In this document: positions 11,412 through 17,711 of the stretch, piece by piece
How the letters are laid out: each line of letters opens with the position of its first letter
Numbering within the stretch: the stretch's first letter is position 1
Assembly: GCF_010499245.1 (NCBI RefSeq)
Contig: NZ_JAAGOW010000001.1
Coordinates: forward strand, 2,294,001-2,358,000
Reading direction: 5' to 3'
Length of the DNA stretch: 64,000 nucleotides
From: Variovorax sp. WS11
GTDB lineage: Bacteria > Pseudomonadota > Gammaproteobacteria > Burkholderiales > Burkholderiaceae_C
Position numbers and translations under genes: made by a program
Notes under the pieces: generated by a model
What the model was told of the DNA's origin: nothing
Seen by the model: the letters and a program-made list of their open reading frames with translations, nothing else
Database searches by the model: none

Positions 11412-11783
11412 TCAACGCGCTTCTGTGCTTGTGCGAACGCCCTTAAAACTCAATGGCGCCGGTAAAGTTGGTGGACGAATAGGCACAACGTCAACACTCC
11501 GTTGAGTGTTCTCCTGCTTAACGGTTTGCGCAGGCTTTCTCTTCGCATTCATCACATATGTCCGGAGCGTCGTCTCCTTGATCTCGACTCCTTCACTTGT
11601 GAAAAAATCGCGTATAGCCGTATAGCTGTACCCTCGCTTTCGCAAAGCCAATATATCACGAGTCATACTTTTTATTGCCTTCGCTCTGCTGAGGGCCTCC
11701 GCTGGCTCCAGCGACGGAAGTTCTCGCATTTTTTTTGTCAGTTCCGCGACTTTACTGGTAGTGAGTTTGTGTGGTGCTGCCAT
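11412..11783 (-). CDS. TraK-like small DNA-binding protein of a mobilisation module (tentative)
   Basis: 123-residue basic protein from ATG 11783; a longer form could begin at TTG 11885, but an AGGAGA directly abuts that codon with no spacing. The central part (LRKRGYSYTAIRDFF followed by IKETTLRTYV) reads as a helix-turn-helix of the kind seen in TraK-type oriT-binding proteins of IncP plasmids and in related accessory proteins of mobile elements. It is divergent from mobC and the relaxase across the candidate oriT, as traK is in IncP systems. Lower GC than the chromosome around it. The family assignment rests on pattern and position only. Confidence 0.5.
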   Translation of the reverse strand: MAAPHKLTTSKVAELTKKMRELPSLEPAEALSRAKAIKSMTRDILALRKRGYSYTAIRDFFTSEGVEIKETTLRTYVMNAKRKPAQTVKQENTQRSVDVVPIRPPTLPAPLSFKGVRTSTEAR

Positions 11784-11885
11784 AGGCTTCTGCTTCTGTG
11801 TTGCACAAGTGTAGGCAACATGTGCGGGGGCTTGCGATTTTTTTTGGCTCTCTTTCGGAGTGACTGTAAAAATTCGTAGCTCCAA

Positions 11886-12030
11886 TCTCCTCGGAGCTTA
11901 GACTTCAGAGGCGACATACGTGTAGGGTCTTACCGTTACAGGATGGACCGTGTGACACACGATGCGCTGCCGTCTTTGAAGCACCAAGTCGCTTCACGAA
12001 GCCGGCATGTCGAAGTCAACATTTTGAAGT
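11886..12030 (-). other. Candidate origin of transfer (oriT) with nic-like site
   Basis: The gap between the divergent TraK-like and mobC genes holds, on the minus strand, CATCCTG followed by T (11945-11938). This fits the IncP-type nic core YATCCTG/Y. Three bases 5' of it on the same strand is a perfect inverted repeat CGTGTG-T-CACACG (11961-11949), the arrangement expected for a relaxosome binding site next to nic. A MOBP relaxase and MobC are encoded immediately downstream. Seen directly: the core, the inverted repeat and the gene order. Inferred: that this is nicked. Confidence 0.5.
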
Positions 12031-12342
12031 ATGAAGTTCAAGTCCCTCGAGGGTGATCAACTCGATCAAGTGGTTCACGTAAGGCTGACAGGAAGCGAAA
12101 AGTCGCAACTCCGTGAAGATGCCGACTTGGCGAGCCTCACTGTGAGTGCGCTCGTGCGCCGGCGCTGTCTCGGCAGACCAGTCGCCGTTAGAGAAGACCA
12201 AGTGGTTATCAAGGAGTTGCGCCGTTTGGGCAGTCACCTTCAGCAGCTTCTCGAACGGGACGGTGAGCTATGCAGCGGCGATATTGCTTCCGCCCTTCGT
12301 TCCGTCATCACCTACATGGATGAGCGGACTACCAATCCATGA
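12031..12342 (+). CDS. MobC-like relaxosome accessory protein
   Basis: 103-residue protein with an N-terminal ribbon-helix-helix-like part (VHVRLTGSEKSQLREDADL, then SALVRRR) and a C-terminal helix with the family pattern ELRRLGSHLQQLL. MobC proteins bind oriT and help the relaxase open the strands at nic. Its stop overlaps the relaxase start (ATGA-type, 4 bp), so the two are translationally coupled. Lower GC than the chromosome genes around it. Confidence 0.75.
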   Translation: MKFKSLEGDQLDQVVHVRLTGSEKSQLREDADLASLTVSALVRRRCLGRPVAVREDQVVIKELRRLGSHLQQLLERDGELCSGDIASALRSVITYMDERTTNP

Positions 12343-14009
12343 TCGGCAAGAAAATTCCCAATCCGCGAAGAGCTAGCTCGAAATCAGTACGTATTGCCGC
12401 GCTCGTCGCATACGTGCGTGGAGAGCGTGTACACGCGGCAGAAAAGTGTTCGTACCTTGGTTCCCGCGGATTTCTCAGTCCTGCTCCGGCCACTCAAACT
12501 GCGGAAATGATAGCGCTGAGCCAAGAGGCCGTGCGATCTGTGGATCCCATAAATCACTATGTGCTCTCTTGGCAGGAGAGCGAGCAGCCAACGCCCGCAA
12601 ATCTCGAGGGAGCCGTCACTGCCCTGCTCGATGAACTAGGACTGGCAGGGCATCAGTGCATTTTCGGGGCGCACACGGACACCGACAACGTCCATTTGCA
12701 CATCGTCGTGAACCGCGTTCACCCGCACTGCCTAAAAGTCATAAAACCGAACGATGGCTTTGATCATGATGCAACCCACAGGGCAATCGCAAAAATCGAG
12801 CACGCTCAGGGCTGGGCGCACGAGGAAAATCGACGCTATCAAATGCTTGCCAACGGTCTATTGGGGCGCGTTGAGCCCAGTTTGGACAGGTCAAAGGGGC
12901 CAAGCTCCGCGAGGAGGGACGCTGAAGGAAGAACTGGTCAGAAATCGGCCGTGCGAATCGCGATCGAGGTCGGCGGATGGATTCTGAAGTCTTCGACTAG
13001 CTGGCAGCAGTTGCATGAACGGTTAGCTGCAGAAGGCATCAGGTATGAGCCGCACGCGAGAGGTGCCCTGCTCTGGGTTGGCGAAGTGGCCATCAAGTTT
13101 TCTAGCGTGGCGCGCGCGGTTAATCTGCCCGCCCTGTCGGCACACTTGGGCGCTTACCGAGCGGCTTGCCCTGCCACGCAACCCGTGGGGCGTGCGCCTG
13201 AGCCATTGCGCGAGAACGATAAACTCTGGAGCTCTTATGCTCAAGCCATAAGTTCCCGCCGGAAGGTGAAAACCGTGCAAGTTGGGGCTCAACATCAGCA
13301 GCACGACATAGAACGCAAGCAACTCGTAACCAGCCAGAAGAAAGAACGAGCGGCATTGTTCGGAAGCAGGAACTGGAAGGGCCACGGCATTCTGCTCAAC
13401 GCACTGCGCAGCGCGATGGCCACTGAGCATGCCGGCGCGCGGGCGGAACTTAACAAACACCAAGGGCGCCAACGCGCGGAATTGGGCCGCCGATATCCGC
13501 CTGTTCCTGGATTTGAAGAGTGGTTGCGGTCTCAGAACAACGAAAGAGCCGCGAACGACTGGCGGTTTCGGTTGGCAGGCGAGCGCTGTTGGATCCGCCG
13601 CGCAGGAAATATGGCCTCTGGATCCGTACACGGAACGGGTGGCGAAATTGCGATCCGAGCTACGGAGAAATTTGTGCGATTACGCCAAGGTCGCCCTGCA
13701 TTGACCACAGCTGCAGAGGCCGCCATTTTTAGCGCCTACTACCATTGCCAAGAGGATCTATCGAGCCGTATGAACGAGGTGGACGCTTCGCAGCTGGATG
13801 CAATGATTGCGGCGCAGTTGCTCGAAGCAGGTCATTTGCCATCGGAAATCGAATGGGCGATCTATTGCTGCGCTTGGGGGGCGCCCCCCACAAGAAGCCC
13901 AAGAGCTCAGTTGGAGCGACTATGCCAGCAGCACTTTTGCATACGCAACCGAGCTAGCGGCAGAAAGAGACTTTCTCGGGCGTCAGACGCTGGAACCCGC
14001 AACGATTGA
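12339..14009 (+). CDS. MOBP-type relaxase (TraI/MobA family), C-terminal tail frame-shifted
   Basis: 556 residues as read. The N-terminal relaxase domain (about 1-170) is intact: candidate catalytic Tyr25 in ALVAYVRG, NHYVLSW at 72-78, and the metal-binding His triad at 112, 119 and 121 (HTDTDNVHLHIVVNRVHP). It nicks oriT and leads the strand in transfer. At 13876-13889 there is a G6 run, then CG, then a C6 run. Past it this frame degenerates to a basic tail and stops at 14009. The +1 frame instead continues PPQEAQELSWSDYA and an acidic end to a stop at 14073, which looks like the original C-terminus. The catalytic domain is unaffected. No coupling protein, integrase or replication gene is nearby. 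Confidence 0.8.
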   Translation: MIGKKIPNPRRASSKSVRIAALVAYVRGERVHAAEKCSYLGSRGFLSPAPATQTAEMIALSQEAVRSVDPINHYVLSWQESEQPTPANLEGAVTALLDELGLAGHQCIFGAHTDTDNVHLHIVVNRVHPHCLKVIKPNDGFDHDATHRAIAKIEHAQGWAHEENRRYQMLANGLLGRVEPSLDRSKGPSSARRDAEGRTGQKSAVRIAIEVGGWILKSSTSWQQLHERLAAEGIRYEPHARGALLWVGEVAIKFSSVARAVNLPALSAHLGAYRAACPATQPVGRAPEPLRENDKLWSSYAQAISSRRKVKTVQVGAQHQQHDIERKQLVTSQKKERAALFGSRNWKGHGILLNALRSAMATEHAGARAELNKHQGRQRAELGRRYPPVPGFEEWLRSQNNERAANDWRFRLAGERCWIRRAGNMASGSVHGTGGEIAIRATEKFVRLRQGRPALTTAAEAAIFSAYYHCQEDLSSRMNEVDASQLDAMIAAQLLEAGHLPSEIEWAIYCCAWGAPPTRSPRAQLERLCQQHFCIRNRASGRKRLSRASDAGTRND

Positions 14010-14298
14010 CGAATCCGAACCTGAAGAGGGAATTGATGATCAAGAGATGATCGAGAGAGGTCCACGCTTTTGACTGTCGACGATCCTGGGTGTTCCGAGC
14101 GCTACCGCGCACGACCTTCCGCGAATGCGCGGCGGAACCCTGTGCGAGAGGCGTGACCTCCACCGAACTTATGGGGCTTTCCAGCGAACTGCTGAAGATT
14201 CGTTCTCGTTGACGCGTCTGCTCCAATGCCACAGCGCTGAGATCTCAAGCGAGCACTCGAATGCGCCACGCTCTTCCGAGCTCTGAACGACGGGCAAG

Positions 14299-14652
14299 TC
14301 AACGCTTTAAGAACATGCCACCCAACGCGGCCTCGATGACCAGGCCCAGCAGCGAGTAGATCAGCGAACCGATCAGCGCCGCCACGAATCCGTTGACGTG
14401 GAAGCCCTGCAAAAGCCCCGAGGCGGCCCAGAACAGCAGGGCGTTGATCACGAACAGGAAGAGGCCCAGCGTGACGATGGTGACCGGCAGCGTGAGCACC
14501 ACCAGCACCGGCCGCACCACCATGTTGAGCAGGCCGATCACGGCGGCGGCGATCAGTGCCGAGGTGAAGCTCGACACCTGCACGCCGGTGTAGATGTAGG
14601 TCACTGCCAGCAGCGCGAGCGCGCTGAGCAGCCACTTGATGACGAGGCGCAT
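14299..14652 (-). CDS. Small four-helix membrane protein, phage-holin-4 / DUF superfamily
   Basis: 117-residue integral membrane protein with four predicted TM helices covering nearly the whole length (LLSALALLAVTYIY, ALIAAAVIGLLNMVV, VTLGLFLFVINALLFW, LIGSLIYSLLGLVIEA). The pattern NMVVRPVLVVLTLPVTI is typical of proteins annotated 'phage holin family' that are ordinary chromosomal genes in proteobacteria. No phage genes are nearby and its function is unknown. Last gene of the terC operon, 22 bp after the hypothetical gene before it. Confidence 0.75.
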   Translation of the reverse strand: MRLVIKWLLSALALLAVTYIYTGVQVSSFTSALIAAAVIGLLNMVVRPVLVVLTLPVTIVTLGLFLFVINALLFWAASGLLQGFHVNGFVAALIGSLIYSLLGLVIEAALGGMFLKR

Positions 14653-14674
14653 GCGTCCGGTTGCGGCGCGCGCC

Positions 14675-15139
14675 TCAGTCGGTCAGCTCGTTGGCCAGCA
14701 CCAGCAGCGCGCCCATGCCGAGCACCGCGCCGGGCAGGGCCCAGCCGGACTGGCCGGGCGACTGCACGTCCGGCGCCACCGGCTCGAGGTCCACGCCGAT
14801 CTTCGGGCGGCGGGCGTCGATCACGCGGGCGGTGCCGTGCTCCATCTTCAGGCGCTGCGTCAGCTCGGCCAGCGGGCCCTTGGCCAGGACTGAAGTCACC
14901 TGGCTGTTCTCCAGCTGCAGCAGCGGCAGGAGCTGGTCCTGCGTCTTCGCCAGCCACTTGTTGCGCCAGTTCTCACGCGCGCTGTGGCTCACCCATTTGC
15001 TGATGCGATGCGTCATGCGCGGAGCGCAGGCCACCAGCACCCAATGGCGGGCACCCGTGCCGACCGCTTCCGGCGTGAGCCGCGAGAGCAGCTCGCGCGC
15101 ATAGGCCGCATCGTCGACATACAGAATGATCTTTTCCAT
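14675..15139 (-). CDS. Hypothetical protein with C-terminal membrane segment, in the terC operon
   Basis: 154 residues; AAGGAG lies just upstream of ATG 15139. The first 120 residues look like a soluble alpha/beta domain (MEKIILYVDD..., then RHWVLVACAPRMTHRISKWVS, later GTARVIDARRPKIG), and the last 20 or so form one hydrophobic helix (WALPGAVLGMGALLVLAN). The N-terminal half vaguely recalls universal-stress or Rossmann-like proteins, but I do not recognise the family. It lies 21 bp downstream of the TerC gene and is co-directional, so it should be expressed under the same riboswitch. Confidence 0.7.
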   Translation of the reverse strand: MEKIILYVDDAAYARELLSRLTPEAVGTGARHWVLVACAPRMTHRISKWVSHSARENWRNKWLAKTQDQLLPLLQLENSQVTSVLAKGPLAELTQRLKMEHGTARVIDARRPKIGVDLEPVAPDVQSPGQSGWALPGAVLGMGALLVLANELTD

Positions 15140-15160
15140 GGATGCTCCTTGTTGGCGAGA

Positions 15161-15898
15161 TCAGGCGGTGGCGGTGTCGTGCGGCTTGGGCCGGCGCATG
15201 GCCACCCACTTGCCGATCGCCAGCACCAGCAGCGCGCCGCCGATACCGGCAATGTAACGCACCGTGTCGGTCTGCGGCAGCTTCGGCACCCAGGTCCAGG
15301 CAGCGGGGTTGACCACCGAGGGATCGGTCACGGCCATGGTGCCCGCAATCCAGCCCAGCAGCATGCCGCCCGCCGTGATGATGATCGGGAAGCGGTCCAT
15401 GAGCTTGATGACCAGCTGGCTGCCCCAGACGATGATCGGAATGCTCACCAGCAGGCCGAAGATCACCAGCGGCATCTGGTGGCCCTGGCCCGCGCCCTGA
15501 GCGGCGCCGGCGATGGCGATCACGTTGTCCACGCTCATCACCAGGTCGGCCACGATGACGGTCTTGACGGCGGACCACAGCTTGTCGCTGGCGGCGATGC
15601 TGCCGTGCGCATCGTCATGCTCGGGTGCGAGCAGCTTGACGCCGATCCACACCAGCAGCAGCGCGCCGGCCAGTTTCAGGAAGGGGATGGCCAGCAGGGT
15701 GAGCGCGAAGAAGATCAGGATCACGCGCAGCAGGATGGCGCCCGCCGTGCCCCAGAGAATGCCCTTGGTGCGCTGCGCGGGCGGCAGCTTGCGGCAGGCC
15801 AGCGCGATGACGACGGCGTTGTCGCCGCCCAAAAGAATGTCGATCATGATGATCTGACCGACGGCGACCCAGAATTCGGGGGTCAGGAACTGTTCCAT
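15161..15898 (-). CDS. TerC/YjbE-family integral membrane protein, probable metal (Mn) exporter
   Basis: 245 residues with about seven TM helices. Two acidic signatures characteristic of TerC/YjbE proteins are present: DILLGGDNAVVIALA near the N-terminus and DLVMSVDNVIAIAG in the middle; their Asp and Asn residues are proposed to bind metal. A soluble acidic loop (LLAPEHDDAHGS) separates the halves. The start MEQFLTP is preceded by AGAGGA. A yybP-ykoY riboswitch lies in its leader; other TerC relatives under this riboswitch export manganese. First gene of a three-gene operon. Confidence 0.88.
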   Translation of the reverse strand: MEQFLTPEFWVAVGQIIMIDILLGGDNAVVIALACRKLPPAQRTKGILWGTAGAILLRVILIFFALTLLAIPFLKLAGALLLVWIGVKLLAPEHDDAHGSIAASDKLWSAVKTVIVADLVMSVDNVIAIAGAAQGAGQGHQMPLVIFGLLVSIPIIVWGSQLVIKLMDRFPIIITAGGMLLGWIAGTMAVTDPSVVNPAAWTWVPKLPQTDTVRYIAGIGGALLVLAIGKWVAMRRPKPHDTATA

Positions 15899-16012
15899 AG
15901 AGTCCTCTGTTCGTGATGCTTCATCCCATGCGAGTCGGATCAAGCGGCTGAATGAGGACCCCAGGGGTCCCGGACATGCAAACGCTTCGATCGAACCCGC
16001 GCGAGCTCTAAT

Positions 16013-16126
16013 CGAAGGTCTTGCTCGGCAGCGTGAACTGCCCGACAGGCCGGAAGTGTTGTCTTCGTATTGACGACCTGTCGAAGTCCGCCCTCGTGGA
16101 GGACGGGTGGGAGCTACTCCCCTTCG
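16013..16126 (-). ncRNA. yybP-ykoY manganese riboswitch in the terC leader
   Basis: On the minus strand the leader opens with CGAAGGGGAGTAGCTCCC, which includes the highly conserved GGGGAGTAGC of the yybP-ykoY class. It closes with ACCTTCG, so CGAAGG (16126-16121) and CCTTCG (16018-16013) pair as helix P1. Between them are further self-complementary arms (for example GCCTGTCGGGCAG and CGGACTTCGACAGGTCG). The class senses Mn2+ and typically turns on exporter genes; here the downstream gene is TerC/YjbE-like, about 115 bp away. The conserved motif and P1 are visible; the internal fold was not computed. Confidence 0.85.
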
Positions 16127-16134
16127 TGGGGGCG

Positions 16135-16164
16135 ATTAGAGCATCGAGGCACCCGGGCTGGCAA
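16135..16164 (-). promoter_or_regulatory. Candidate sigma70 promoter for the riboswitch-terC transcript
   Basis: On the minus strand TTGCCA (16164-16159) and TCTAAT (16140-16135) are separated by 18 bp, and the riboswitch P1 helix begins about 9 bases after the -10 element. The position is right, but neither hexamer is perfect and the spacer is one base longer than ideal. Confidence 0.45.
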
Positions 16165-16314
16165 CCGGATTTTTCTCGGGGCTTAAAGAAAAAGCGCCGG
16201 TATGTTGCGCCGCGAGGGCATTGGACGCTATCGATTTAAGAGCAAGGCATAACCTTCACCCGCCGCCGGATTTTGCCGGCACTATGATGCCCAGCCGCAT
16301 TTTTCAGACCTCTC

Positions 16315-16779
16315 ATGGCCGCCATCCACATCACAGACATCGAGGCCGCCATCAACTACTGGCGCGACAGAAAGCCCTCGCCCGACGGCATCACCCTCGC
16401 GCCCGAGCTGCGCGCGCTGGCCGAGGTCTACGCGCTGATGGTGTTCCACCACGAGGACGAGGCCGATGAGGTCGGCTTTCCGCCCAAGGCCTGGGACGCT
16501 TGGCTGGCTTGGTACCAGAGCACCCCCGACACCCCCTGCATCGCCATCTGCTCCACCAGCCAGGGCGACGACGAGTGCAAGGGCTGCGGCCGCAGTTTCG
16601 ACGAGGTGCAGCACTGGCCCTCGATGACGCCGGCCCAGAAGCGCGCCACCTGGCGCCGCATCACCATGTTGGACAAGGCTTGGCGCTTCAACCGCTATGC
16701 CGAACGCGCGCGCGAGGCCGAGCCCGCCTGGCCGGACGACGAGCCCGTGCCGGCCGATGCGGCCGAGCTGCCGCGCTGA
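16315..16779 (+). CDS. DUF3717-DUF1289 fusion protein
   Basis: 154 residues. The N-terminal 60 or so (IHITDIEAAINYWRDRKP) match the DUF3717 pattern. The middle (PCIAICSTSQGDDECKGCGRSFDEVQHWPSMT) carries the four-cysteine DUF1289 signature, possibly a metal or Fe-S binding knuckle, and ends with the usual ATWRRI. The function of both domains is unknown. ATG 16315 is the first start in frame with the DUF3717 beginning. Followed 16 bp later by a DUF2007 protein, so probably an operon. Confidence 0.8.
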   Translation: MAAIHITDIEAAINYWRDRKPSPDGITLAPELRALAEVYALMVFHHEDEADEVGFPPKAWDAWLAWYQSTPDTPCIAICSTSQGDDECKGCGRSFDEVQHWPSMTPAQKRATWRRITMLDKAWRFNRYAERAREAEPAWPDDEPVPADAAELPR

Positions 16780-16795
16780 ACAGGGCACACGCGCC

Positions 16796-17104
16796 ATGCG
16801 CCGCCTCGCGCAAGCCCCCAACCTGGCGATCGCCACCCTCTGGGCCGATGCCTTGCGGGAAGAAGGCGTCGCGGTCTCCGTGCAGCGCGAATACCTCGGC
16901 GCGGCCGCCGGACAGCTGCCGCCCGACCAGTGCCTGCCCGAGATCTGGGTCGAGGACGAGGCGCAGTTCGACCGCGCCGAGCAGTTGCTCGATGCCCTGC
17001 AGCACCGGCCCCAGCGGCGCTGGCAGTGCCGTTGCGGCGAGCTGGTCGAGGGTGGCTTCGAGCAGTGCTGGCGCTGCGGCGCGATGATGCCCCGCGAGGC
17101 CTGA
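16796..17104 (+). CDS. DUF2007 family small protein with zinc-ribbon tail
   Basis: 102 residues from ATG 16796. The N-terminal part (NLAIATLWADALREEGVAVSVQREYLG, later PEIWVEDEAQFDRAEQLL) is the DUF2007 'putative signal-transducing' domain. The last 30 residues hold CRCGELVEGGFEQCWRCG, a zinc-ribbon-like cysteine arrangement. Function not known. The reading frame upstream of 16796 is open but overlaps the preceding gene and lacks family similarity. Confidence 0.78.
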   Translation: MRRLAQAPNLAIATLWADALREEGVAVSVQREYLGAAAGQLPPDQCLPEIWVEDEAQFDRAEQLLDALQHRPQRRWQCRCGELVEGGFEQCWRCGAMMPREA

Positions 17105-17124
17105 CGAGGGCCTGCGAGAAGGGT

Positions 17125-17685
17125 TTACTTCCAGCGCAGCGGCTCGATGTCCACGCTGTGCGTGCCGTCTCCCAGCATCAGCGTGCCTTCCTGGATGGTG
17201 GCCTGCAGCTGCATCGAGCGCTGCGCGAGCGCGGCCAGCGCCTGCGAGGCGGCGGTCGGCACGCGATAGACGGCCAGGTTCTGCGGCCGCGTGAGCTTGT
17301 TCTCGATGCCGCGCCACCAGACCTCGGCCGCATGGTGGAAGGCGTAGACGATGGTCTCGTCCGCCTTGCCGCAGGCCTTGATGATCGGCTTGTCCTCCGG
17401 CTGTCCGACCTCGATCCACAGCCGCACCGCGCCGGTGAAGTCGCGCAGCCACACGTCGGGCTCGTCCGGGTTCGACAGCCCGGCGCCGAAGGCCAGCGTG
17501 CCGTCGCCCTGGCAGACGTCCTGCAGCTTGTAGGCGTTGAGCGCCAACGCCACCAGCCGAATCATCATCCGCTCGTCGGTCTCGCTCGGGTGGCGTGCCA
17601 GCGTGAGCGCATGGTCGGCGTAGTAGCCGTGGTCGATGTCGGCCACCGCGAGGGTGGCCTTGAAGATGGTGGATTTGAGGGCCAT
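17125..17685 (-). CDS. yaeQ: YaeQ family protein
   Basis: 186 residues, the usual YaeQ length. The beginning MALKSTIFKATLAVADIDHGYY, the DERMMIRLVALALNA segment and SNPDEPDVWLRDFTG followed by WIEVGQPE are typical. The YaeQ fold is nuclease-like (PD-(D/E)XK relative) and the precise function remains unclear. It follows the FecA-like receptor gene by 26 bp on the same strand, which may be incidental. Confidence 0.92.
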   Translation of the reverse strand: MALKSTIFKATLAVADIDHGYYADHALTLARHPSETDERMMIRLVALALNAYKLQDVCQGDGTLAFGAGLSNPDEPDVWLRDFTGAVRLWIEVGQPEDKPIIKACGKADETIVYAFHHAAEVWWRGIENKLTRPQNLAVYRVPTAASQALAALAQRSMQLQATIQEGTLMLGDGTHSVDIEPLRWK

Positions 17686-17711
17686 GGGGTCGCGAGTGTA
17701 GGCGGCGCGGC

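Noticed and set aside
14299..14652. 'Phage holin' suggesting a prophage remnant
   Set aside because: The protein belongs to a widespread chromosomal membrane family, and no lysis, structural or integrase gene is nearby.
16021..16239. A 72-codon plus-strand frame in the terC leader
   Set aside because: It lies across the yybP-ykoY riboswitch on the opposite strand and has no ribosome site or family resemblance.
11162..16310. Shared ATTTTTCAGACC at about 11162 and 16299, considered as att repeats of the mobile module
   Set aside because: A 12-base match between two places in 64 kb is expected by chance, and the second copy lies 2 kb beyond the module inside unrelated chromosomal DNA.
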